Source: SVTX01 sp045638125
GTDB lineage: Bacteria; Bacillota; Clostridia; Oscillospirales; CAG-272
Assembly: GCA_045638125.1 (NCBI GenBank)
Contig: JAZUAS010000112.1
Location: forward strand, 1 to 19,805
Direction of reading: 5' to 3'
Length of the DNA stretch: 19,805 bases
Shown piece by piece: positions 1 through 7,926 of the stretch. Every line of letters starts with the position of its first letter. The first letter of the stretch is position 1. Under the pieces are notes generated by a model. That model had not been told where the DNA came from. It made no database searches and saw nothing but the letters and a program-made list of their open reading frames with translations. The position numbers and the translations under genes are program-made.

Positions 1-192
1 CAATACAAAAACGACAGTGAGGGATTTTTTTAGCGACGAAGGAGCGAAAAATCCTCCGACACCCTAAAAGGACCTAAAAAATTAGGGAAAGTTTCTTTGC
101 CTACTTTCTTTTTCAAAGAAAGTAGGTCGCCGAAGGCACGCACCCCCGCATCCCCGCATCCTTCGCATCCTCTAAAAGAAAGGAAAAAAAGA
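1..192. repeat. Repeat-rich leader upstream of recF with stacked hairpins
   Basis: No gene is supported here. The stretch holds at least three inverted repeats in series: GGATTTTT (22-29) with AAAAATCC (47-54); CCCTAA (62-67) with TTAGGG (82-87); and a perfect 12-bp stem CCTACTTTCTTT (100-111) with AAAGAAAGTAGG (115-126) around a 3-base TTC loop. The reading frame of recF runs open back through the last hairpin, but the peptide it would encode is low-complexity (Pro/Ser/Lys-rich) and unlike RecF. From general familiarity with clostridial genomes this looks like a dispersed intergenic repeat. That needs a whole-genome count. The end of dnaN is not visible. Confidence 0.6.
100..126. repeat. Perfect 12-bp inverted repeat (hairpin) upstream of recF
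   Basis: CCTACTTTCTTT and its exact complement AAAGAAAGTAGG are separated by TTC. No T-run follows the stem on the + strand, so it is not a classical intrinsic terminator. It could be an RNA stability or processing element, or part of a mobile repeat. It lies 66 bases before the recF start. Confidence 0.7.
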
Positions 193-1302
193 ATGTTTTG
201 CCGAAATATATACGTTGAAAATTTCAGAAATATAGAATCGGCGAACGTTGAGTTTTGTTCCGGAACTAACGTGCTGATTGGCGAGAACGCGCAGGGAAAG
301 ACGAATTTACTTGAGGCTATATATATGACGGCTCTCGGTAAGAGCTTCAGGCAGGGAACCGACAAGGACACCATACGGTTTGGCGAAGAATTTTGTCTTA
401 TCAAGAACCGATACACCGACGATACGAGGGACATGGAAATAACGATGCGGGTGTTTTCGGACAGACGGGCAAAGAGGGTAGAGCAGAACGGACTGAAGGT
501 CGCAAGGACATCGGACATGGTGGGAAGCTTTAAGGTCGTGCTTTTCTGTCCCGAGCATCTGTCGATCATAAAAGAGGGTCCTGCGCTAAGAAGAAACTTT
601 CTTGACGTAGCGATATCGCAGATAAGACCGCTTTACATGAAGTCGCTCCAGAGGTACGCGACGATATTAAAGGAGCGAAACGCGCTGATACGCGACGCGG
701 AAGAAAACAGAGAGGCTTTTGATTCCACCGTTGATCTATTTTCGGAGCAGTTGGCGCACGAGGCGGCGATAATTACGGGATATAGGGTAAAATACGTCGA
801 AAAACTCAAAAAATACGTTGCAAAATGCTTTTTAGACATGACGGGAGAGCGAGAGTTGCCCGAGCTTGAATATATATCATCCTGCAAGCTGACAGAGAGC
901 GAGTGCCTCGACACAGAGAGGTGCCGTGAGGCATACAGAAGCCTTTATTTCAGTCATCACGACCGAGAAATCGGCGCAGGAGCGACATTGTGGGGAATAC
1001 ACAAGGACGACATAGAAATCAATCTAAACGGCAACAGAGCGCGAATTTTCGCCTCGCAAGGTCAGCAGAGGTCGCTGTCTCTTGCCTTAAAACTTGCCGA
1101 GGGAGAGATAGTCAAGGACGAGTGCGGCGGCGATTATCCGGTATTTCTATTTGACGACGTGCTCAGTGAGCTTGATAGGGGCAGACGAGAGTATCTCTTG
1201 TCAAACCTCTCGGACAAGCAGGTAATATTGACTTGTTGTGAAAGCAACATCAATGCAGATAAGCTTATCTACGTTAAAAACGGCAGATTTGAAGAAATTT
1301 AG
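193..1302 (+). CDS. recF: DNA replication and repair protein RecF
   Basis: RecF is an SMC-like ATPase that binds single-strand/double-strand DNA junctions and helps load RecA at gaps, in the cytoplasm. The protein is 369 aa, the normal size. Walker A is GENAQGKT (residues 30-37), the ABC signature is SQGQQRSL (288-295), and Walker B lies in VFLFDDVL (317-324), followed by SELD. I chose the ATG at 193 because AAAGAAAGG lies at 175-183 at a suitable distance and the product then begins MFCRNIYVENFRNI, as RecF proteins do. An upstream in-frame ATG at 97 would add 32 residues read from a hairpin repeat and is rejected. The stop codon overlaps the remB ribosome binding site, so the two are translationally linked. 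dnaN is outside the window. Confidence 0.97.
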   Translation: MFCRNIYVENFRNIESANVEFCSGTNVLIGENAQGKTNLLEAIYMTALGKSFRQGTDKDTIRFGEEFCLIKNRYTDDTRDMEITMRVFSDRRAKRVEQNGLKVARTSDMVGSFKVVLFCPEHLSIIKEGPALRRNFLDVAISQIRPLYMKSLQRYATILKERNALIRDAEENREAFDSTVDLFSEQLAHEAAIITGYRVKYVEKLKKYVAKCFLDMTGERELPELEYISSCKLTESECLDTERCREAYRSLYFSHHDREIGAGATLWGIHKDDIEINLNGNRARIFASQGQQRSLSLALKLAEGEIVKDECGGDYPVFLFDDVLSELDRGRREYLLSNLSDKQVILTCCESNINADKLIYVKNGRFEEI

Positions 1303-1312
1303 GAGGTAGGAT

Positions 1313-1567
1313 ATGTACCTTCACGCAGGAAATAACAAAAATATAAGAGAAAAGGATATTTTGGGAATATTCGATATGGACAGGTGTACCGTTTCGGGTA
1401 TTACGCGAAAATTTCTCTCTGATGCCGAGCGGGCATCGTTGGTCGTCTCTGCAAAGGACGAGATCCCGAAATCCTTTATTTTATATAAAGAAAACGGAAA
1501 ATATATGATCTGCTTTTCCCAGATATCCACGTCGGCTCTCTTGGGAAGAACGGAAAACAACTTATAA
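1313..1567 (+). CDS. remB: Extracellular matrix regulator RemB (YaaB/DUF370 family)
   Basis: An 84-aa protein of the RemA/RemB (DUF370) family. In Bacillus subtilis remB (yaaB) also sits between recF and gyrB, so position and sequence agree. The N-terminus (MYLHAGNNKNIREKDILGIFD) has the family pattern of a short strand, then a charged turn, then DI-GIFD. The middle carries IPKSFILYKENGKYMICFS, and the tail SQISTSALLGR resembles the family's SPISSSTL end. In Bacillus the family acts on matrix genes. Its job in a gut Clostridium is unknown, and DNA binding is inferred from RemA. AGGAGG at 1301-1306 overlaps the recF stop and fixes the ATG at 1313. It is followed by a 50-base gap to gyrB. Confidence 0.88.
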   Translation: MYLHAGNNKNIREKDILGIFDMDRCTVSGITRKFLSDAERASLVVSAKDEIPKSFILYKENGKYMICFSQISTSALLGRTENNL

Positions 1568-1617
1568 AATTAATCATTAGATCAAGCAAGGTCAATTTTG
1601 AAAAGGTGGGTATAAAA

Positions 1618-3591
1618 ATGTCTGAAGAGATCAAAAGACAGGAAGAAATGACTGAACAGCATTACGGCGAAAACGAGATCCAGGTGCTTGAAGGACTTGA
1701 AGCGGTAAGAAAGAGACCGGGTATGTATATCGGTACTACTTCTATCCGTGGACTTCACCATCTCGTTTACGAGATCGTGGACAACTCTATCGACGAGGCT
1801 CTGGCGGGATATTGCGACCAGATCACGGTAACGCTTAACTATGATAACAGCGTGACTGTTGAGGATAACGGCCGAGGAATTCCTGCGGGAATTCACCCCA
1901 AGGAGGGTATTCCTACGCCCGAGGTAGTTTATACCATTCTTCACGCAGGAGGAAAATTCGGCGGTGGCGGATATAAGATCGCCGGCGGTTTGCACGGAGT
2001 TGGTGCGTCTGTCGTAAACGCTCTTTCTTTGTGGGTAGAGCTTGACGACTGCTATGAGGGCAAGAGATATACAGAAAGATTTGAACGCGGTGTTGTAGCG
2101 AGAAAATTCGTCTGTGAGGGAGATTCTCCCGAGCGTCCCCACGGCGTTAAGGTAACCTTCAAGCCCGACCCCGAAATATTTGAGGAGACCGTTTTTGATT
2201 ACGATACTCTTCTCAACCGTATGAGAGAGCAGAGCTTCCTTAACGCGGGCATCAAGATCGTCCTCATCGACGACAGAGGAAACGAGCCTGTGGTAAATGA
2301 GCTTCAGTTTGAGGGCGGTATAAAGTCATTCGTAAGCTATCTTACCGAGACCAGAAATAACGATCCCGTACATCCCGACGTTATCTATATGAAGGCGGAA
2401 AAGGACACCAGCGTTGCCGAGATCGCGCTTCAGTATAACGACGGCTATTACGAGAACGTAATGACCTTCGCTAACAATATGAATACTATCGAGGGCGGTA
2501 CTCACGAGACCGGATTTAAGGCAGGTCTTACCAGAGTTCTTAACGACTACGCAAGAAAGGCAAAGATACTTAAGGACAGCGATAAGAACCTTTCGGGTGA
2601 AGACGTAAGAGAGGGACTCTGTGCTGTAGTATCCGTAAAGCTTCAGGACGCACAGTTCGAGAGCCAGACCAAGGCAAAGCTTGGCAACTCGGATATCAGA
2701 ACCCTCGTTGAAAATACAGTAACTCAAAAACTTGCCGATTACCTTGAGGAAAATCCCGGTACTGCAAAGGCTATTCTTGATAAGGCGCTTGCGGCGTCCC
2801 GCGCAAGAGAGGCGGCAAGAAAGGCAAGAGAGGCAACCAGACGTAAGGGTCTCTTTGAGGGAAGCTCACTTCCCGGAAAGCTTGCAGACTGTCAGGAAAA
2901 GGATGCTACCCTCACCGAGCTTTATCTGGTAGAGGGAGACTCCGCGGGAGGAAGTGCAAAGCAGGGAAGAAACTCCAAGTTCCAGGCAATATTGCCTCTT
3001 CGCGGTAAGGTTCTTAACGTTGAAAAGACAAGAGTTGATAAGGTTTACGGAAACCAGTCTCTTATTCCGATCATTCAGGCGCTCGGTTGCGGTATCGGTG
3101 ACGAATTTGATATGGCAAAGCTCCGTTACGGCAAGATAATCATCATGGCCGATGCGGACGTAGACGGTTCTCACATCAGAATACTGCTTTTGACCTTCCT
3201 TTTCAGACATATGCGTCAGCTTATAGAGGACGGTCACGTATATCTTGCCCAGCCTCCGCTTTACAAGGTCTATAAGAGAGGTGCTAAGCAGGGTAACGAG
3301 AGATACGCGTTCTCCGACGCTGAAAGAGATAAATATATCGCAGAGCTTGCCGGCGAGAGTGGAAACACAAATAACATCGAAGCCGACAGATATAAGGGTC
3401 TTGGTGAGATGGATGCGGACCAGCTCTGGGAGACCACAATGGATCCTGCTACCAGAACCATTCTCAAGGTAACTATTGAGGATGCTATCGCCTGTGACGA
3501 AATGTTCTCGCTTCTTATGGGTGATAAGGTAGAGCCCAGACGTATATTTATCGAGCAGAACGCGCGCTTGGCGGAGAACCTTGACATCTGA
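1618..3591 (+). CDS. gyrB: DNA gyrase subunit B
   Basis: This is the ATPase subunit of DNA gyrase (A2B2), which introduces negative supercoils. The protein is 657 aa. The GHKL ATPase domain has the catalytic Glu in YEIVDNSIDE (E52, N56), GRGIPAGIHPK, and the lid HAGGKFGGGGYKIAGGLHGVG. The transducer domain follows. The TOPRIM domain has EGDSAGG (439-445), PLRGKVLNVEK and the metal-binding DADVDGSH (512-519). The C-terminus ends with the usual GDKVEPRRIFIEQNA block. I chose the ATG at 1618, preceded by AAAAGGTGGG (1601-1610). A GTG at 1606 is in frame but lies inside that ribosome binding site. The gene follows remB as in many Firmicutes, but gyrA is not directly downstream because mreC and mreD intervene. 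Confidence 0.98.
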   Translation: MSEEIKRQEEMTEQHYGENEIQVLEGLEAVRKRPGMYIGTTSIRGLHHLVYEIVDNSIDEALAGYCDQITVTLNYDNSVTVEDNGRGIPAGIHPKEGIPTPEVVYTILHAGGKFGGGGYKIAGGLHGVGASVVNALSLWVELDDCYEGKRYTERFERGVVARKFVCEGDSPERPHGVKVTFKPDPEIFEETVFDYDTLLNRMREQSFLNAGIKIVLIDDRGNEPVVNELQFEGGIKSFVSYLTETRNNDPVHPDVIYMKAEKDTSVAEIALQYNDGYYENVMTFANNMNTIEGGTHETGFKAGLTRVLNDYARKAKILKDSDKNLSGEDVREGLCAVVSVKLQDAQFESQTKAKLGNSDIRTLVENTVTQKLADYLEENPGTAKAILDKALAASRAREAARKAREATRRKGLFEGSSLPGKLADCQEKDATLTELYLVEGDSAGGSAKQGRNSKFQAILPLRGKVLNVEKTRVDKVYGNQSLIPIIQALGCGIGDEFDMAKLRYGKIIIMADADVDGSHIRILLLTFLFRHMRQLIEDGHVYLAQPPLYKVYKRGAKQGNERYAFSDAERDKYIAELAGESGNTNNIEADRYKGLGEMDADQLWETTMDPATRTILKVTIEDAIACDEMFSLLMGDKVEPRRIFIEQNARLAENLDI

Positions 3592-3857
3592 TAAAGTTTT
3601 CAACATTGTTTGTATATTCAATAAAATTTACTTGTTGAAACTTCATCGAATTAAAATAATTAACAGAGTTTTCCACATTTAGAAAAATAAAACGACAAAA
3701 ACACAGAAATTATTGATTTTAAAAGGCAAAAACAAAATTAAATTAAGGATCAGACAGAATTTTGACATAAAAATCCATAACTTTTGCACATTGAAAAAGT
3801 TTTCCACAGGCTGTGGAAAGTTGTGTTGAAAACTCTGTTAGAACCTTGGGGATCGAT
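3592..3857. other. oriC-like or DnaA-regulated intergenic region: cluster of DnaA-box-like 9-mers
   Basis: This AT-rich 266-base gap between gyrB and mreC holds many 9-mers within one or two bases of the DnaA box TTATCCACA. On the + strand: TTTTCAACA 3597-3605, TTTTCCACA 3669-3677, TTTTGCACA 3782-3790 and TTTTCCACA 3800-3808. On the - strand: GTTTCAACA 3633-3641, CTTTCCACA 3812-3820 and TTTTCAACA 3824-3832. Boxes at 3800-3820 form the perfect palindrome TTTCCACAGGCTGTGGAAA (3801-3819). Between 3678 and 3780 is a run of A/T-rich sequence that could melt. It may be the chromosomal origin, a secondary DnaA cluster, or a DnaA-controlled promoter for mreCD-gyrA. A TTGACA hexamer at 3762-3767 has no convincing -10 at 17 bases. 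Confidence 0.6.
3661..3840. repeat. 17-base inverted repeat framing the DnaA-box region
   Basis: TAACAGAGTTTTCCACA at 3661-3677 matches the reverse complement of 3824-3840 (TAACAGAGTTTTCAACA) at 16 of 17 bases. The arms are 146 bases apart, and each ends in a DnaA-like box pointing inward. The shared TAACAGAG extension is more than a DnaA box needs, so the two sites look like copies of one longer protein-binding element. The right arm ends 17 bases before the mreC start. Confidence 0.75.
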
Positions 3858-4697
3858 ATGAAATTTTTTAAAAATAAATTTTTCATCGCAGCCTTGTCGA
3901 TAGCGGTATTTTTGGCGATTCTTACCGCCACGCTTTCGATAATGGGAGTGACGGATCCTGCAAAAGACGTTATAAATACCCTTTCGGTACCATTCAGATA
4001 CGCAGGCGTTGCAGTCAGAGACTCGATAGACGGTTTTAAGAAATATTTTTCGGCTATTGATAGGCTCTACGCGGAAAACGAGGAGCTTAAGAACGAGATA
4101 AACAGACTCGAAGGTGAGCTTGCCGACGCAAACGGAGCAAAAGAGGAAAACGAAAGACTCAAGGATTATCTTGGCATAAAAAAGCTTTATCCCGATTTTG
4201 AGCTTACCGAGGCCTTGATAATCGGGTCGGAATCCGAAAATTATATGACGGTCATGACCTTAAATAAGGGCATAAATCACGGGATCGACGTTGGAATGGC
4301 GGTCATAGTGAAAGAGGGCTTGGTTGGGTCTGTTTGCGAGGTCGGAAGCAACTGGTGTAAGGTGAGAGCATTACCCGAGGCATCTGCATCGGTTGGCGCT
4401 TACATCAAAAGGAGCGGAGAAATAGGTATAGTCAGCGGAGATATTGCCTTAAAGGGCAGAGGAGAATGTTATCTCGAATATCTTTCAGCGGATGCCGACG
4501 TAGAGGTCGGCGACACCCTCTATACCAGCGGTATCGGAAGCGTTTATCCCGAGGGTCTGTTGATCGGTAAGATAAGCGATGTAAGAACTAATGACAGTCT
4601 TCGCACAAAGGAAGCTACGGTCTCTCTGGCGGTCGATTTCAACAGCTTGAAATACGTGTTGATAATAACCGACTTCACGGTCTCCGAAAAAGAGTAA
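3858..4697 (+). CDS. mreC: Rod shape-determining protein MreC
   Basis: MreC is a membrane-anchored part of the elongasome. It links MreB filaments to the cell-wall synthases and acts outside the membrane. The protein is 279 aa. It has one N-terminal membrane segment (about residues 8-29), a coiled coil rich in Glu/Lys/Leu (YAENEELKNEINRLEGEL and on to about residue 100), and then the two small beta-barrel domains with typical glycine-rich turns (LNKGINHGIDVGMAV, GLVGSVCEVGSNWCKVRAL, SGIGSVYPEGLLIGKI). I chose the ATG at 3858 because GGGG at 3848-3851 is suitably spaced and the protein then opens with a basic residue cluster and the membrane helix. A GTG at 3813 would lie inside a DnaA-box palindrome. 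mreD follows; mreB is not in the window. Confidence 0.93.
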   Translation: MKFFKNKFFIAALSIAVFLAILTATLSIMGVTDPAKDVINTLSVPFRYAGVAVRDSIDGFKKYFSAIDRLYAENEELKNEINRLEGELADANGAKEENERLKDYLGIKKLYPDFELTEALIIGSESENYMTVMTLNKGINHGIDVGMAVIVKEGLVGSVCEVGSNWCKVRALPEASASVGAYIKRSGEIGIVSGDIALKGRGECYLEYLSADADVEVGDTLYTSGIGSVYPEGLLIGKISDVRTNDSLRTKEATVSLAVDFNSLKYVLIITDFTVSEKE

Positions 4698-4719
4698 TTT
4701 CGGTCTTGAGGAGATTATT

Positions 4720-5286
4720 ATGTCAGTAAATAACAGGATCGGACGCTCCTCTGGGAGAGAGAGCATAAAGCCATGGCGGATAGCGGCATATTCGGTCAGC
4801 CTTGCGGTGCTGATATTAGGGTGCGCGATACTTCAAACGAGCTGTCTTTCGTTTTTCGGCAAGACCCCGGCGCTGACGTTTTCTTTAGTCTGCGCTATCG
4901 GATTTATAATGGGGGACAAGTGGGGAGCCGTATGGGGCATCATAGGCGGAATAGCCACCGATATTATCGGAGGTGTGGGATTTTCGTTTTCTCCCGTGGT
5001 ATATATGCTTTGCGGATATTGCTGCGGAGCGTTTGTAGGTTGGTTTTTATCAAAAAATCTTCCGTCATTCATAGCGTACGCACTTATATCGGGGGCTTTT
5101 AAGGAGATATTCACGTTCGTTTATTTTGGGCTCTTTTCAAAGGAGTTTTCCCCCGTTAAGATACTTTTGGACGTTGTTTTGCCCGAATATCTTGCGTATA
5201 TTTTATGTATTTTACCCGCATATTTTGCGGTTTTGGCAGTTTTCAGTTTATTCAAAGGAAAGGACAAAAGGGAAAGGCAGAGATAG
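4720..5286 (+). CDS. mreD: Rod shape-determining protein MreD (integral membrane)
   Basis: A 188-aa polytopic membrane protein directly after mreC, as expected for MreD, which works with MreC and the RodA/PBP2 synthase in side-wall elongation. About six membrane segments can be seen at roughly residues 21-43, 50-66, 68-88, 92-110, 116-138 and 157-178, with a basic tail (KGKDKRERQR) on the cytoplasmic side. The ATG at 4720 is preceded by GAGGAG at 4708-4713. MreD is poorly conserved in sequence, so the call rests on topology, length and the mreC neighbour. The MreD-like WGAVWGIIGGIATDIIGG segment (a G-rich helix with a conserved Asp) supports it. Only 34 bases separate it from gyrA, suggesting one transcript. 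Confidence 0.87.
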   Translation: MSVNNRIGRSSGRESIKPWRIAAYSVSLAVLILGCAILQTSCLSFFGKTPALTFSLVCAIGFIMGDKWGAVWGIIGGIATDIIGGVGFSFSPVVYMLCGYCCGAFVGWFLSKNLPSFIAYALISGAFKEIFTFVYFGLFSKEFSPVKILLDVVLPEYLAYILCILPAYFAVLAVFSLFKGKDKRERQR

Positions 5287-5320
5287 TTCTTCCTAAATCC
5301 CTTAAAGAAAGGAATTTTCA

Positions 5321-7888
5321 ATGGCAACGGAAAAGAACAATCACGAAAGAGACGTGTACTTATTTGAAAATCAGAAGATCGTTGACATAAATATGGAGAA
5401 GGAGGTCAAGAAGTCCTTTATCGAGTATTCGATGTCGGTAATTATGTCGAGAGCGCTTCCCGACGTGCGCGACGGCATGAAGCCCGGTCAGCGCCGAGTT
5501 ATCTATGCGATGTATGAGGATCACTTGACCCACGACAAGCCCTTCCGTAAGTCCGCTACCACTGTAGGTAACGTGCTTGGACGTTACCATCCTCACGGTG
5601 ACAGCTCGGTTTACGGTACTATGGTGCGTATGGCGCAGCCCTTCTCTCTCCGCTATCCTCTCGTTGAGGGTCACGGTAACTTCGGTTCTGTGGACGGAGA
5701 CCCCCCTGCGGCTTACCGTTACACCGAGGCGAGACTTGATAAGATAGCAGACGAAATGACTCGCGACCTTGAAAAAGAGGTCGTTGAGTTCGTTCCTAAC
5801 TTTGATAACAGACTGAGAGAGCCAAGCGTTCTTCCTTCGCGTTTTCCTAACTTCCTCGTTAACGGAAGCGTGGGTATCGCTGTCGGTATGGCAACAAACG
5901 TGCCTCCTCACAACCTCGGAGAGGTCATAGACGGTACTATCTACCGTATGGAAAACCCCGAATGTACGATCCCCGAAATTATGGAGTTTATCAAGGGTCC
6001 CGATTTCCCCACCTCTGGAACTATTCACGGCACTACGGGTATTATGGACGCTTACACCACGGGTAAGGGCAGGATCGTTGTAAGAGCAAAGGCAGAGGTC
6101 GAGGAGGACAACCACCGAATCATCATCACCGAGATTCCCTACATGGTAAATAAGTCGCTTCTTTGCGAGTCTATTGCAAATCTTGCAAAGGAGAAGAGAA
6201 TCGAGGGAATTACCGACCTGCGCGACGAAAGCGGCAGAGACGGTATGAGAATCGTTGTGGAATACCGCCGCGATGCAAACGGCGAGATCATTCTCAATCA
6301 GCTTTATAAATACACCCAGCTTCAGGATACCTGCTCGGCAAACTTCTTGGCAGTCGTAGGTCAGGAGCCTAAGGTGCTTAATCTCGCACAAATACTTGAC
6401 TACTATATCGACCACCAGAAGTCGGTCATCAGACGCCGTACCGAGTTTGATCTCGAAAAGGCAAAGGCAAGAGCGCACATCTACGAGGGATATAAGATCG
6501 CCCTTGACAACATCGACGAGATAGTTGAGATAATGAAGACCAGCGAGTCTATAAACGCGTCGAAGGCTACCTTGATCGAGCGTTTTGGTCTTACCGATAT
6601 TCAGGCACAGGCTATCGTCGAAATGACTCTCGGCAGACTTACCGGCATGGAAAGACAGAAGATCGAGGACGAGTTGAATAGACTCCACGCGCTTATCGCG
6701 GAGCTTGAGGGCATCCTTGCCGATGAAAATAAGATCATCGCTATCATCAAGGAAGAAATGCTGGAGATCAAGAGAAGATACGCCGACGAGAGACGCACAA
6801 GGATCGAGCAGGCTATCGACGACATCGACCTTGAGGATCTTATCGAGAAGCACAACTGCGTAATTACGATGACACAGGCAGGATATATCAAGAGACTGCC
6901 CTCCGACACCTATTCCGCACAGCACAGAGGCGGTAAGGGAATTACGGCTATGACCACCCGCGACGAGGACTTTATCGAGAGAATCGAGGCGGTTCACAGC
7001 CATTCCACTCTCTTGTTCTTTACAAATACCGGACGAGTTCAGGCACTGCGCGCATTCCAGATCCCCGAGGCATCGAGAACCGCAAAGGGCTCGAATATCG
7101 TCAATCTGCTTGAATTGCAGAGCGGCGAGAAAATCACCGCGCTTATCAGCGTAAACGAGTTTGCAGAGGGCGAATATCTTACAATGGTAACCCGTCAGGG
7201 CGTTATCAAAAAGACACTTCTCCCCGAGTACGAGTACCAGAGAAAGGGCGGTAAGATCGCGATTAATCTCGACGAGGGCGACGAATTGCTCTTCGTTACC
7301 AAGACAAACGGTGAAAACCAGCTTATTATCGCTACCAAGCAGGGTAACGCGGTCAGATTTGACGAGAGCGAGGTTCGTCCTATGGGAAGAAGCGCTCGCG
7401 GTGTCCGCGGTATAAGACTTAAGGGCGACGATTACGTTATCGGTGTAGTCAACGTTGAGGAAGGCAAGAAGCTGTTGACCGTCACTGAAAATGGATTTGG
7501 TAAGAGAACCGACTTTGAGGACTTCAGACTTATGAAGAACCGCGGAGGCGGAGGCGTTATCTGTCACAACCTCACCGAAAAGACTGGTCTTATGGCAGGA
7601 ATCATCTCGGTTGACGAGGACGACGATATTATGATGATCACCGATTCGGGTATAATCATCAGAACTCCTGCCGCAGGCGTTTCCACCTATTCGAGAACCG
7701 CGTCGGGCGTTATTATGATGAGACTTGAAGAGGGTCAGAAGCTTGTTAACGTCACAAAGACCGCAAAGGAAGAGGAAAAGCCCGAGGACGAGGAAGCAGA
7801 GAGCGTTGATGGTGTTGAGGTTGTCGAGTCGGAGCAGTCCGAGATCGAGACTGCCAAATCTGACAACTCTGACGAAGACGTAGAGTGA
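5321..7888 (+). CDS. gyrA: DNA gyrase subunit A
   Basis: The DNA breakage-reunion subunit of gyrase, 855 aa. The active-site Tyr is Y134 in AAYRYTEAR. The quinolone region reads HPHGDSSVYGTMVRMAQPF, with Ser at the Ser83-equivalent (S95) but Gly at the Asp87-equivalent (G99). The C-terminal DNA-wrapping pinwheel begins with the GyrA box QHRGGKG (534-540), a one-residue variant of QRRGGKG, which argues for GyrA rather than ParC. Residues 812-855 form an acidic tail with 19 Asp/Glu in 44 residues. Such tails modulate supercoiling in other gyrases, so a similar role here is inferred. The ATG at 5321 follows an AAAGAAAGGAA ribosome binding site. It lies behind mreCD rather than directly behind gyrB. 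Confidence 0.98.
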   Translation: MATEKNNHERDVYLFENQKIVDINMEKEVKKSFIEYSMSVIMSRALPDVRDGMKPGQRRVIYAMYEDHLTHDKPFRKSATTVGNVLGRYHPHGDSSVYGTMVRMAQPFSLRYPLVEGHGNFGSVDGDPPAAYRYTEARLDKIADEMTRDLEKEVVEFVPNFDNRLREPSVLPSRFPNFLVNGSVGIAVGMATNVPPHNLGEVIDGTIYRMENPECTIPEIMEFIKGPDFPTSGTIHGTTGIMDAYTTGKGRIVVRAKAEVEEDNHRIIITEIPYMVNKSLLCESIANLAKEKRIEGITDLRDESGRDGMRIVVEYRRDANGEIILNQLYKYTQLQDTCSANFLAVVGQEPKVLNLAQILDYYIDHQKSVIRRRTEFDLEKAKARAHIYEGYKIALDNIDEIVEIMKTSESINASKATLIERFGLTDIQAQAIVEMTLGRLTGMERQKIEDELNRLHALIAELEGILADENKIIAIIKEEMLEIKRRYADERRTRIEQAIDDIDLEDLIEKHNCVITMTQAGYIKRLPSDTYSAQHRGGKGITAMTTRDEDFIERIEAVHSHSTLLFFTNTGRVQALRAFQIPEASRTAKGSNIVNLLELQSGEKITALISVNEFAEGEYLTMVTRQGVIKKTLLPEYEYQRKGGKIAINLDEGDELLFVTKTNGENQLIIATKQGNAVRFDESEVRPMGRSARGVRGIRLKGDDYVIGVVNVEEGKKLLTVTENGFGKRTDFEDFRLMKNRGGGGVICHNLTEKTGLMAGIISVDEDDDIMMITDSGIIIRTPAAGVSTYSRTASGVIMMRLEEGQKLVNVTKTAKEEEKPEDEEAESVDGVEVVESEQSEIETAKSDNSDEDVE

Positions 7889-7926
7889 TCTATTTCTAAA
7901 ACAAGCTCAAAAATCGGAGTAAAATA

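Noticed and set aside
97..192. N-terminal extension of RecF by 32 residues from an upstream in-frame ATG
   Set aside because: The peptide is read from a hairpin repeat, is unlike RecF, and the ATG at 193 has a good ribosome binding site and the family-typical N-terminus.
2866..3621. 251-codon open frame on the - strand opposite gyrB
   Set aside because: It lies opposite the conserved TOPRIM region of gyrB with no protein-like features of its own.
3813..3857. GTG start adding 15 residues to MreC
   Set aside because: The GTG lies inside the DnaA-box palindrome. The ATG at 3858 gives a normal MreC N-terminus.
5360..7567. 735-codon open frame on the - strand opposite gyrA
   Set aside because: It is a shadow of gyrA caused by codon bias, has no family motifs, and lies wholly inside a certain gene.
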